This document shows, piece after piece, positions 1 to 5,562 of a stretch of DNA of 6,046 nt. The position numbers and the translations under genes were made by a program. Source of the DNA: Lentisphaerota bacterium (GTDB lineage: Bacteria; Verrucomicrobiota; Kiritimatiellia; JAAZAB01); the NCBI GenBank assembly GCA_016182435.1, contig JACPGN010000194.1, positions 1-6,046 of the forward strand, given 5' to 3'. The notes beneath the pieces were generated by a model. The model did no database searches. It worked only from the letters and a program-made list of their open reading frames with translations, and was not told where the DNA came from. The number at the start of each line of letters is the position of its first letter. The first letter of the stretch is position 1.

Positions 1-343
1 ATGAAATAAACGAAGCAAAACCGACTCCGCTGTCGTCGTTATGGGTGAGAATTGTTGTCCCGTTGGTGGCAAGCAGATATAGATAAGTATCCATGCTGGC
101 GTCAAGCAAGGTTGTTTCTATGGAATAAGTGTGGCCGGCGGAAGCCGTAAAATGTGTATAATCAATGTCGTTGGTTAGATGGATAGTGTGGGTTTGCGCG
201 CCGTCGTTCAGCGCGGAGCGGGTTAACGACTGGGCGGCCGTGTTGTCCACCTCGTAGACATCGGCTTCCAGCGCGTTGGCCATCCGGGCTGAAAATACCC
301 AGTAAAACGCGAGTAATATTGCGGTTGCGCCATAGGATTTCAT
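1..343 (-). CDS. Secreted protein with PPC-like domain, N-terminal part (partial)
   Basis: The reading frame starts at ATG 343 on the minus strand and runs off the left edge after 114 codons, so the C-terminus is missing. Residues 1-24 (MKSYGATAILLAFYWVFSARMANA) form a typical Sec signal peptide with an ANA cleavage site. The mature part contains DIDYTHFTASAGHTYSIET, then LDASMDTYLYLLATNG and ILTHNDDSGVG. This is the pattern of bacterial pre-peptidase C-terminal (PPC) beta-sandwich domains: D.D.F....G..Y.I.T, then DT.L.L, then NDD. Such domains occur in exported proteases and other secreted or surface proteins. The catalytic or other main domain, if any, lies outside the window, so the function is unknown. 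A Shine-Dalgarno-like AAAGGG lies about 8 bases upstream of the ATG and a good promoter lies at 393-420. The signal peptide and start are well supported; the PPC assignment is from motif recognition. Confidence 0.75.
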   Translation of the reverse strand, partial: MKSYGATAILLAFYWVFSARMANALEADVYEVDNTAAQSLTRSALNDGAQTHTIHLTNDIDYTHFTASAGHTYSIETTLLDASMDTYLYLLATNGTTILTHNDDSGVGFASFIS

Positions 344-392
344 CTTGCTGACCCTTTCTTTTGGATTGGAGAAAATGCTGTGTTGGCTGTTT

Positions 393-420
393 AGTATAAC
401 CATAACATTCTTATGGTCAA
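393..420 (-). promoter_or_regulatory. Sigma70-type promoter for the PPC-domain gene
   Basis: On the minus strand there is a -35 box TTGACC (plus-strand 415-420) and a -10 box TATACT (plus-strand 393-398), separated by 16 bases. Each box matches the sigma70 consensus at 5 of 6 positions. The promoter lies about 50 bases upstream of the ATG at 343 and in the same orientation, leaving a short leader. Confidence 0.6.
400..416. promoter_or_regulatory. Palindrome in promoter spacer, possible operator
   Basis: CCATAA-N5-TTATGG is a perfect 6-bp inverted repeat. It occupies almost the whole spacer between the -10 and -35 boxes of the promoter at 393-420. A regulator bound here would directly affect RNA polymerase. 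No regulator gene is visible, so an operator role is inference. Confidence 0.35.
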
Positions 421-439
421 CTTATTTATTCCTTAAATT

Positions 440-635
440 GTAATGCCTCAGTCTTGTGGGTAGGTTACGAACTTCAATGCTGTCATTCCCGCGGAAGCGG
501 GAATCCAGCATTGCCTGCCCGGCCACAGGCCAGGGATTTTTCTGGATTCCCGACTCGTGCTTCGTAGCGAAGGCTTACTTCGCAGAGTAGCATCAGGTCG
601 GGAATGACAATCAGCCCTTAAGGCTGAGGCCTTAC
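440..635. repeat. Composite inverted-repeat element around REPIN-like palindromes (copy 1)
   Basis: The outer ends are an inverted repeat: GTAATGCCTCAGTCTT at 440-455 and the reverse complement of GTAAGGCCTCAGCCTT at 620-635 (14 of 16 matching). Between them lies the REPIN-like pair at 481-609. A small perfect hairpin, TCAGCC-CTTAA-GGCTGA, lies at 611-627. No clear target-site duplication is seen next to 440 or 635, so the limits are only those of the inverted repeat. No protein-coding content is seen. Confidence 0.45.
481..609. repeat. REPIN-like pair of ATTCCC palindromes, right arm with a 42-base loop insert
   Basis: The left arm (481-508) is TGTCATTCCCG...CGGGAATCCAG and contains ATTCCC-N8-GGGAAT. 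The right arm (542-609) begins CTGGATTCCCGAC and ends GTCGGGAATGACA, an inverted copy of the left arm. Its loop is expanded by about 42 bases, which include a small hairpin CTTCG-TAG-CGAAG at 560-572. Two REP-like units in inverted orientation with a short spacer is the REPIN/BIME arrangement. The ATTCCC-N8-GGGAAT core is the same pattern as the dRS3 repeat of Neisseria, but the pattern also occurs in many other bacteria and does not identify the host. Confidence 0.75.
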
Positions 636-655
636 CTGATTTCCGGAACGTCCCT

Positions 656-692
656 GGCCGACGCTCGGGCAGGCGGCCTGGCGTCCGACGGC
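656..692. repeat. GC-rich interrupted hairpin
   Basis: GACGC (660-664) pairs with GCGTC (681-685), and inside it CAGG (670-673) pairs with CCTG (677-680) around a CGG loop, with a 5-base bulge. The surrounding GGCCGACGC and GCGTCCGACGGC extend the symmetry imperfectly. It sits between the REPIN-like pair and the GGAG-type hairpins and probably belongs to the same repeat cluster. Function unknown. Confidence 0.4.
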
Positions 693-704
693 TACAGCAC
701 CGAC

Positions 705-771
705 GGCGCGGACAGAGCCGCGCCCTCCCCGCGGATGCATCGTATGGAGGGCGGACCTCCGTGTCCGCCGC
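705..771. repeat. Pair of GGAG-type REP-like hairpins (copy A)
   Basis: There are two hairpins in opposite orientation. At 705-724, GGCGCGG-ACAGAG-CCGCGCC is followed by CTCC. At 750-769, GGCGGAC-CTCCGT-GTCCGCC is preceded by ATGGAG. Read from the GGAG side, both are GGAG + 7-bp stem + CTCYGT loop + stem. The 28 bases at 744-771 are identical to 5651-5678. The cluster ends 1 base from the xth stop codon (773-775). On the minus strand the first structure in the xth 3' untranslated region is therefore this hairpin, which may help end or protect the transcript, although no T-run follows. Confidence 0.7.
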
Positions 772-772
772 G

Positions 773-1546
773 CTAAACATTGAACTCCGCCACGAGCACG
801 GTATGGTCGGAAGCCTGGGGCTTGAGCCGCGGGGCCAAATCAATGTAACTTGCCAGGGATTTGTCGGCCAGGGGCGCAGTGGCCAGGATGTGATCCACCC
901 GCCACCCCATGTTGCGCTTGACCGCGTTAAAGGTGCGATAGTCGAAGAAGGTATATTGCCCACCTTCCGGGTGATATTTCCGGAATACGTCCACAAAGCC
1001 CCAGGCTAAAGTGCGCGCAAAGGCCGCGCGCACGTCCTTGTGATAGCAGACATGATTTTCCTGCTCTGCGGCGTTGTGGATGTCTATGGCCTCCGGCGCC
1101 ACGTTCAAATCGCCGACCCAGACCAGGAGCTCTTTTGGCGTGAAATGCCGGTTAAACCATTTTTCCAAGCGCTCGAACCATTGGAGCTTGTATTGATACA
1201 TTTCATGCTCAATGGAGCGGCCCTGGGGGACGTAGGTGTTGACCACCTGGATTGCACCGAACTGGGCCGCGACCAGCCGGGTCTCGTCGGCGCTCAGGCC
1301 GTCATCCAGGCCGAAGAGCGCGTGGCTGGGTTTGCAGCGGGATAAAATTGCCACGCCGTTATAGGATTTTTCGCCGCGGAAAATTACCTGGTACCCGGTC
1401 GCGGTCAACGCGGCCGCCGGAAAATCCTGGTCCGGCGCCTTGGTTTCCTGCAAGCAAAGCACGTCCGGCTTGTTTCTGGCCAGCCAGTCGGTTACGGCGC
1501 TCACCCGCGCGCGGATGGAATTGACGTTGAACGTGGCGATTTTCAT
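773..1546 (-). CDS. xth: Exodeoxyribonuclease III (AP endonuclease family)
   Basis: This 257-residue protein has the length and all the hallmark motifs of the exonuclease III / AP endonuclease fold. FNVNSIRAR (N7, N9) lies at the start and LQETK (E34, a metal ligand) follows. NTYVPQG contains Y105, and GDLNVAP contains D146 and N148. RNMGWRVDHIL contains D218, and the terminal SDH (246-248) holds the catalytic histidine. Enzymes of this family cleave DNA 5' of abasic sites and remove 3'-blocking groups in cytoplasmic base excision repair. The MKIATFNVNS start is canonical, so ATG 1546 is well supported. However, the usual ribosome-binding position is filled by a C-rich tract (CCCCCGCCCCCCC) with no Shine-Dalgarno. 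The gene is divergent from arnA and the two share a 404-base spacer; the repeat at 705-771 abuts its stop. No functional link to arn is implied. Confidence 0.95.
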   Translation of the reverse strand: MKIATFNVNSIRARVSAVTDWLARNKPDVLCLQETKAPDQDFPAAALTATGYQVIFRGEKSYNGVAILSRCKPSHALFGLDDGLSADETRLVAAQFGAIQVVNTYVPQGRSIEHEMYQYKLQWFERLEKWFNRHFTPKELLVWVGDLNVAPEAIDIHNAAEQENHVCYHKDVRAAFARTLAWGFVDVFRKYHPEGGQYTFFDYRTFNAVKRNMGWRVDHILATAPLADKSLASYIDLAPRLKPQASDHTVLVAEFNV

Positions 1547-1576
1547 GGGGGGGCGGGGGTGGACGGTCGGGCATTT

Positions 1577-1618
1577 CGTGAAGCGTATTCATTCACGCGG
1601 GCATGCTACCTCAGGTAG
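1577..1618. promoter_or_regulatory. Two small inverted repeats in the xth leader
   Basis: CGTGAA (1577-1582) and TTCACG (1592-1597) form a perfect inverted repeat with a 9-base centre. CTACC-TCA-GGTAG (1606-1618) is a second perfect palindrome. Both lie 30-75 bases upstream of the xth start and could be operator sites or leader hairpins. No convincing -10/-35 pair for xth was found near them, so their role is open. Confidence 0.25.
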
Positions 1619-1663
1619 ATCGTGGAGGAAAGATTTAAAACCCGTTGGTGGTCGTCGTTAGTC

Positions 1664-1837
1664 GACACTGTCAGGAATTGTGTGTAAAAATACGCATCAC
1701 TGCTCAAAGCTGTCATTCCCGACCCGATCGGGAATCCAGAAAACTCCGATGAAAAGAATCGGGACTGGATTCCCACTTTCGTGGGAATGACATAGGGTAA
1801 ACACTTTTCCTTTTTGCACATAATTATTGACAGAGTC
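1664..1837. mobile_element. MITE-like element, 174 bp, with terminal inverted repeats and 9-bp target duplication
   Basis: The left end (1664-1690) begins GACACTGTCAGGAATTG and the right end (1811-1837), read on the minus strand, begins GACTCTGTCAATAATTA. The 27-base terminal repeats match at 22 positions, sharing GAC, CTGTCA, AATT, TGTG and AAAAA. TCGTTAGTC directly flanks the element on both sides (1655-1663 and 1838-1846), a perfect 9-bp target-site duplication. The ends and the 8-9 bp duplication size resemble IS256-family (Mutator-like) insertion sequences, but there is no room for a transposase. This is therefore a non-autonomous derivative that would need one in trans. Its interior is mostly the REPIN-like pair at 1711-1792. 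It lies between divergent xth and arnA, where it may affect the promoters of both. Confidence 0.75.
1711..1792. repeat. REPIN-like pair of ATTCCC palindromes (copy 2)
   Basis: The left arm (1711-1739) is TGTCATTCCCG...CGGGAATCCAG. The right arm (1765-1792) is the inverted copy, CTGGATTCCCA...TGGGAATGACA. The spacer holds a hairpin, CCGAT-N7-ATCGG (1746-1762). Outer arms and TGTCA ends match copy 1 at 481-609, and homology extends a few bases to the left (TCAA-N-GC before TGTCATTCCCG in both). The right arm here is a compact 28 bases, which shows that the long loop in copy 1 is an insertion. The copy sits inside the MITE-like element 1664-1837. Confidence 0.8.
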
Positions 1838-1853
1838 TCGTTAGTCCGGGCCG

Positions 1854-1869
1854 GCAAAATATCTTTTGC
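1854..1869. promoter_or_regulatory. Palindrome upstream of arnA, possible operator or leader hairpin
   Basis: GCAAAA-TATC-TTTTGC is a perfect 6-bp inverted repeat about 80 bases upstream of the arnA start, just downstream of the MITE target duplication. As DNA it could bind a dimeric regulator; as RNA it would be a weak hairpin. No clear sigma70 promoter with standard spacing is seen beside it. A regulatory role is inference. Confidence 0.3.
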
Positions 1870-1939
1870 ATTTTCCGACCGGCTTGCTTAAGGTAATCAC
1901 TTGCGCGTCGTGGCTGGCCAAAGCGTTGGTCAAGGCGCA

Positions 1940-1945
1940 AAGGAG
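1940..1945 (+). promoter_or_regulatory. Ribosome binding site of arnA
   Basis: AAGGAG lies 5 bases before ATG 1951, a strong Shine-Dalgarno with normal spacing. It fixes the arnA start together with the conserved N-terminus [12 protein letters not shown]. Confidence 0.85.
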
Positions 1946-1950
1946 AGCTT

Positions 1951-3996
1951 ATGAAAGCGGTTGTCTTGGCCTATCACGATATGGGCTGCGCCGGACTCGA
2001 GGCGCTCTTGCGCCATGGCTTTGCGGTGCAGGCGGTCTTTACCCATAAGGACAGCCCCGGCGAGACCATCTGGTTCCATTCCGTCGCCAAGCTGGCGGCC
2101 AGCCACGGCATCAGCGTCTATGCCCCCGACGACATCAATCATCCGATCTGGGTGGAAAAAATACGAGCGCTTGCTCCCGACATTCTCTTCTCTTTTTACT
2201 ACCGCCAGATCGTGAAGCCAGTAATCCTGAATATTCCGCCCAAGGGGTGTCTCAACCTGCACGGGTCGCTCCTGCCGAAATACCGCGGACGCTGCCCGGT
2301 GAACTGGGCGCTGATCAATGGCGAAAAAGAAACCGGCGTAACCCTGCATTACATGACCGCGCGCCCGGATGCGGGCGATATCGTGGCCCAAGCCAATGTG
2401 CCGATTGACCAGCAGGACACCGCCTTGACGCTCTTCGGCAAAATGACCGTCGCGGCCACCCGCCTGCTGGACGAGACCCTGCCGCGCCTTCGCCAGGGGA
2501 CGGCGCCGCGCGCGCCCCAGGACCAGAAGCAAGCCACTTATTTCGGCGGGCGAGGGCCGGAAGATGGCGAGATTGACTGGACAAAAAAAGCCCAGGAAGT
2601 CCGCAACCTGGTTCGGGCCGTGACGCAGCCCTATCCGGGCGCGTTTACCTGGGTGAGCGACCGTAAACTACTGGTATGGTCGGCGAGCGTCTGCGCCAGC
2701 GGGTCCGGCGAAGCCGGACCAGGGAACCGCCAAGGCGGGAAAAAAACTAAATTGAGCGCGCCGCCCGGCACGGTGCTCGCGACCGAGCCGTTAACGGTCG
2801 CTTGCGGTCAGGATACGCTGCAGGTGGAGCAGGCCCAGCCGGAGCAGGAAATTGTGATGACCGGCGCGCAGGCAGCCGCGTTGCTTGGCCTGACCAAAGG
2901 CCTGCGCCTGGGCGCGCGCGCCTCAGGCCGAACCCGACGCAAAACCGCGGTGCTGATCCTGGGCGTGAACGGCTTCATCGGCAACGCTCTCAGCGAGCGG
3001 CTCCTCGACAGCGGCCGCTATGTGGTGCATGGCATGGACCTGCATGCCGACAAGATTGAGCGGCTGCTTAAGCGGCCTGGTTTTTACTACGAGGAAGGAG
3101 ATATTTCCATCTCGCGCGAGTGGATCGAATACCACGTGCGCAAGTGCGATGTCATCCTGCCGCTGGTGGCGATTGCCACGCCCATCGAGTACACCCGCAA
3201 CCCGCTGCGCGTCTTCAACCTGGACTTCGAAGAAAACTTGCGCGTCGTGCGGTATTGCGTCAAATATGCCCGCCGCCTGGTGTTCCCTTCCACCTCGGAA
3301 GTCTATGGCATGTGTGACGAGGCGGAGTTTGACGAGGATAACTCGCGCTTGATCCTGGGCCCCATCCGCATGCAGCGCTGGATTTATTCCTGCTCCAAGC
3401 AGCTCCTGGACCGCGTCATCTGGGCCTATGGCCGGCAGGAGGGTCTGCGTTTCAGCCTGTTCCGTCCGTTTAACTGGATTGGCCCGCGGCTCGACAGCCT
3501 GACCTCGGCGCGCATTGGCAGCTCGCGCGCCATTACCCAGTTGATTCTCAACCTGGTCGAGGGCAGTCCCATCCGGCTCATTGACGGCGGCGAACAGAAA
3601 CGGTGTTTCACCGACGTCAAGGACGGCGTCGAATGCCTGTTCCGGATTATTGAAAACCGCGATGGCAAGTGCGATGGAGAGATTTTTAACATTGGCAATC
3701 CGGCCAACGAGGCCAGCATTAAAGAACTGGCGAAAATTCTGCTCCGAAAATTTGATCAGCATCCGCTGCGCGGCAAGTTTCCGCCGTTTGCCGGTTTCCA
3801 GGAAATGGAAAGCGCCCGCTATTACGGCGCCGGTTACCAGGACGTGGAGTATCGGCGGCCCAGCATCCGCAAGGCTCAGAAGCTGCTCGGCTGGACGCCC
3901 GCGGTCCCGCTCGAGCAATCGGTGGATGAAACCCTGGATTTCTTCCTTCAGGAAGCCGTGGCCTCCGGCGAATTCGGTTTTGCCGAGGAAGAATGA
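1951..3996 (+). CDS. arnA: Bifunctional UDP-L-Ara4N formyltransferase / UDP-GlcA oxidase (decarboxylating)
   Basis: This 681-residue protein is collinear with E. coli ArnA (660 residues) over its whole length. The N-terminal formyltransferase domain (about 1-300) starts [12 protein letters not shown]. It has the catalytic set N102, H104 ([13 protein letters not shown]) and D140, and formylates UDP-L-Ara4N using 10-formyl-tetrahydrofolate. The C-terminal short-chain dehydrogenase domain (about 331-670) has the NAD motif GVNGFIG (338-344), STSEVYG with E450, the Y479-SCS-K483 pair and R635. It oxidises and decarboxylates UDP-glucuronate to UDP-L-Ara4O. All key residues known from the E. coli enzyme are present, so it should be active in both halves. 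The roughly 16 extra residues lie in the formyltransferase C-terminal region (about 248-270), where the DNA is palindromic. It is first in an operon with arnD (12-base gap). arnB and arnC, which usually precede it, are absent from this window. Confidence 0.96.
   Translation: MKAVVLAYHDMGCAGLEALLRHGFAVQAVFTHKDSPGETIWFHSVAKLAASHGISVYAPDDINHPIWVEKIRALAPDILFSFYYRQIVKPVILNIPPKGCLNLHGSLLPKYRGRCPVNWALINGEKETGVTLHYMTARPDAGDIVAQANVPIDQQDTALTLFGKMTVAATRLLDETLPRLRQGTAPRAPQDQKQATYFGGRGPEDGEIDWTKKAQEVRNLVRAVTQPYPGAFTWVSDRKLLVWSASVCASGSGEAGPGNRQGGKKTKLSAPPGTVLATEPLTVACGQDTLQVEQAQPEQEIVMTGAQAAALLGLTKGLRLGARASGRTRRKTAVLILGVNGFIGNALSERLLDSGRYVVHGMDLHADKIERLLKRPGFYYEEGDISISREWIEYHVRKCDVILPLVAIATPIEYTRNPLRVFNLDFEENLRVVRYCVKYARRLVFPSTSEVYGMCDEAEFDEDNSRLILGPIRMQRWIYSCSKQLLDRVIWAYGRQEGLRFSLFRPFNWIGPRLDSLTSARIGSSRAITQLILNLVEGSPIRLIDGGEQKRCFTDVKDGVECLFRIIENRDGKCDGEIFNIGNPANEASIKELAKILLRKFDQHPLRGKFPPFAGFQEMESARYYGAGYQDVEYRRPSIRKAQKLLGWTPAVPLEQSVDETLDFFLQEAVASGEFGFAEEE
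2702..2738 (+). repeat. Palindromic insert inside arnA
   Basis: GGTCCGGC-GAA-GCCGGACC (2702-2720) is a perfect 8-bp hairpin. CCGCC-AA-GGCGG (2727-2738) follows six bases later. Both fall in the arnA stretch coding for residues about 251-263 ([13 protein letters not shown]), which has no counterpart in E. coli ArnA. The location, in a linker rich in Gly, Ser and Lys, suggests an in-frame insertion of a palindromic repeat tolerated by the protein. Insertion is inferred from my recall of the E. coli sequence, not from an alignment. Confidence 0.5.
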
Positions 3997-4008
3997 TGAG
4001 CGCTCCCC

Positions 4009-4896
4009 ATGCGAATCGCCTTGCGCATAGATGTGGACACGTTCCGCGGCACGCGCGAGGGCGTGCCGCAACTTTGCCGCTTGCTCTCAGCGCATGATAT
4101 TCGCGCCACGTTTTTCTTTTCCGTGGGGCCCGACAACATGGGCCGCCACCTCTGGCGCCTGGCGCGTCCGCGCTTTCTAACCAAGCTGCTCAGGAGCCGG
4201 GCCATCCGGCTTTATGGCTGGGACATTCTGCTGCGCGGCGCCTTCGCTCCCGGGCCAGTCATCGGCAAGCGGCTGGGCTATTGCCTGCGCCTGGCCGCGG
4301 CCGGTGGCCATGAAATGGGATTGCATGCCTGGGACCATTATGCCTGGCAGGCGCATATCGAACACCTGGAGCCGCCGGCCATCCGCGAGAGCCTCGCTCG
4401 CGGAGTTGACCTCATGACCACGATCGTGGGCGCGCCGCCGGTCTGTTCGGCGGCGCCCGCCTGGCGCTGCACGGCGGCCGTCTTGCGCGCCAAGGAATAT
4501 TTCCCTTTCACCTTCAACAGCGATTGCCGCGGGCGGACAATATTCCGCCCAGTGCTCAACGGGGTTCCCCTGAATCAGCCGCAGGTGCCGGTCACCCTGC
4601 CGACCTATGATGAAATTATCGGCCGCAACGGCGTTGATGCCGAGCGCTATAATGATTTCCTGCTGGAGCAAATTCGTCCGGAGGGCCTCAACGTCCTGAC
4701 CATTCATGCCGAAGTGGAAGGCATTGCCTGCTCAGGTTTGTTTGAACGGTTTGTGCAGAAAGCGCGTTCACTGGGCCACGAGTTTGCGCCGTTAGGCGCT
4801 CTGCTGGCGAACAGTTCGGGCATCCCGGCAGGGTCAATAGTGGCGGGTAGTGTCCCGGGCCGAGACGGCTGGGTGAGCGTCCAGGAGGCAGGGTGA
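4009..4896 (+). CDS. arnD: 4-deoxy-4-formamido-L-arabinose-phosphoundecaprenol deformylase
   Basis: This 295-residue protein matches E. coli ArnD in length and motifs. It is a NodB-type polysaccharide deacetylase. The N-terminus LRIDVDTFRGTREGVP carries the D8/D10 catalytic and metal aspartates. FFFSVGPDNMGRHLWRL (36-52) and LYGWDILL follow. HEMGLHAWDHYAWQA contains H106 and H110, the likely metal histidines. NSDCRG (170-175), PVTLPTYDEIIGR and TIHAEVEG (231-238) with H233 complete the set. ArnD removes the formyl group from undecaprenyl-phosphate-L-Ara4FN at the inner membrane, committing the sugar to transfer onto lipid A. ATG 4009 is the only possible start, since an in-frame TGA lies at 3997-3999 and the conserved LRIDVD begins at residue 5. 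The nearest Shine-Dalgarno-like GAGGAA is about 20 bases away, so translation may depend on ribosomes finishing arnA. Its stop overlaps the next gene by 4 bases. Confidence 0.95.
   Translation: MRIALRIDVDTFRGTREGVPQLCRLLSAHDIRATFFFSVGPDNMGRHLWRLARPRFLTKLLRSRAIRLYGWDILLRGAFAPGPVIGKRLGYCLRLAAAGGHEMGLHAWDHYAWQAHIEHLEPPAIRESLARGVDLMTTIVGAPPVCSAAPAWRCTAAVLRAKEYFPFTFNSDCRGRTIFRPVLNGVPLNQPQVPVTLPTYDEIIGRNGVDAERYNDFLLEQIRPEGLNVLTIHAEVEGIACSGLFERFVQKARSLGHEFAPLGALLANSSGIPAGSIVAGSVPGRDGWVSVQEAG
4883..4888 (+). promoter_or_regulatory. Ribosome binding site of the DUF6498-type gene
   Basis: AGGAGG, a perfect Shine-Dalgarno, lies inside the end of arnD, 4 bases before the GTG at 4893. It supports the GTG start and translation coupled to arnD. 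Confidence 0.85.
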
Positions 4897-5561
4897 ACAA
4901 AATCAGCGTTCAGGAACTGTTGCGGCCTTCGGTGATCGCGCTGGTTCTGGCGAATCTGGCGCCGGTTTATGGCGTGTTGTTCCTGGGCTGGCAAGTGTTC
5001 CCAATAGTTCTCTTGTTTTGGGTGGAGAATGTGATCGTCGGGGCGCTGAACGTCCTCAGAATGTTGGTGGCCTCTCCGAACGATTTAGGCAAGTGGCTGG
5101 CCAAACTGCTTCTGATTCCGTTTTTTTGTTTCCATTACGGCATGTTCACGATGGTCCACGGCATGATTGCCTTGGCGATTTTCGGGGATCCGGCTATGAA
5201 GAGCAAAACCTCGTTCAGCCCGGAGCTATTTCTGCAGATAGTGCGCGAGCAGCGCCTGGAATGGGCGGTTCTCGGCCTGGCGCTCAGTCACTTGGTCTCG
5301 TTTGCGCTGAATTATCTCTGGCGCGGCGAATACCGCACCGCCAACCTGGAAATGCTCATGGCGCGGCCCTATGGGCGGGTGGTGGTGTTGCATCTGACAA
5401 TTCTTGGTGGCGGCTTTCTGGTCATGGCCTTGCATGCGCCTGTCATGGGGCTGCTCGTATTGCTGCTGCTGAAGATCGGCTTGGATGTTTGCGCCCACTT
5501 GGGCGAGCGGCAGAAGTTAGGCGGCGTTACGGGCGGCAAGGCGCCGGCGGCAATCTTCTGA
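4893..5561 (+). CDS. DUF6498-type six-helix membrane protein coupled to arnD
   Basis: This 222-residue hydrophobic protein starts at GTG 4893. The start overlaps the arnD stop (GTGA) and has a perfect Shine-Dalgarno. About six membrane segments are visible, roughly at residues 13-31, 35-59, 71-98, 123-141, 163-181 and 183-199. Conserved-looking polar motifs sit in or beside the helices: FWVEN (42-46), HYGMFTMVHG (81-90), SH (132-133), NYLWRGEYR (140-148), PYGRVVVLHLTI (159-170) and D198/H202/E205. This set matches my memory of the DUF6498 family, whose function is not known. In enterobacteria the gene after arnD is arnT, but this protein is far too short for that glycosyltransferase and lacks its features. 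Its position makes a role at the membrane in L-Ara4N handling possible but unproven. The TGA stop lies within the 8-bp direct repeat of the downstream element. Confidence 0.8.
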   Translation: MNKISVQELLRPSVIALVLANLAPVYGVLFLGWQVFPIVLLFWVENVIVGALNVLRMLVASPNDLGKWLAKLLLIPFFCFHYGMFTMVHGMIALAIFGDPAMKSKTSFSPELFLQIVREQRLEWAVLGLALSHLVSFALNYLWRGEYRTANLEMLMARPYGRVVVLHLTILGGGFLVMALHAPVMGLLVLLLLKIGLDVCAHLGERQKLGGVTGGKAPAAIF

Positions 5562-5562
5562 G

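Noticed and set aside
448..996. 182-codon minus-strand ORF
   Set aside because: It spans the repeat cluster and the 3' end of xth in another frame and has no protein-like motif.
1606..1857. 83-codon minus-strand ORF
   Set aside because: It is a read-through of the MITE/REPIN-like element; the VIPTKVGIQS segment is the translation of the ATTCCC palindrome, a common source of false gene calls.
1827..1862. TTGACA at 1827-1832 as a -35 box for arnA
   Set aside because: It is part of the right terminal repeat of the MITE-like element, and no -10 box lies at 16-18 bases; the nearest AT-rich candidate (AAATAT at 1857-1862) is 24 bases away.
1866..2048. 60-codon plus-strand ORF overlapping the arnA start
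   Set aside because: It needs a TTG start without a ribosome binding site, runs about 100 bases into arnA out of frame and shows no family resemblance; a remnant of an upstream gene cannot be shown.
3996..4008. ATG at 3996 overlapping the arnA stop as the arnD start
   Set aside because: Although it has the better Shine-Dalgarno spacing and a TGATG overlap, it is out of frame with the conserved LRIDVDTFRGTREG of ArnD.
2923..4071. 382-codon antisense ORF across arnA
   Set aside because: It is long only because arnA is GC-rich; it has no recognisable domain, and the sense strand encodes a complete conserved ArnA.
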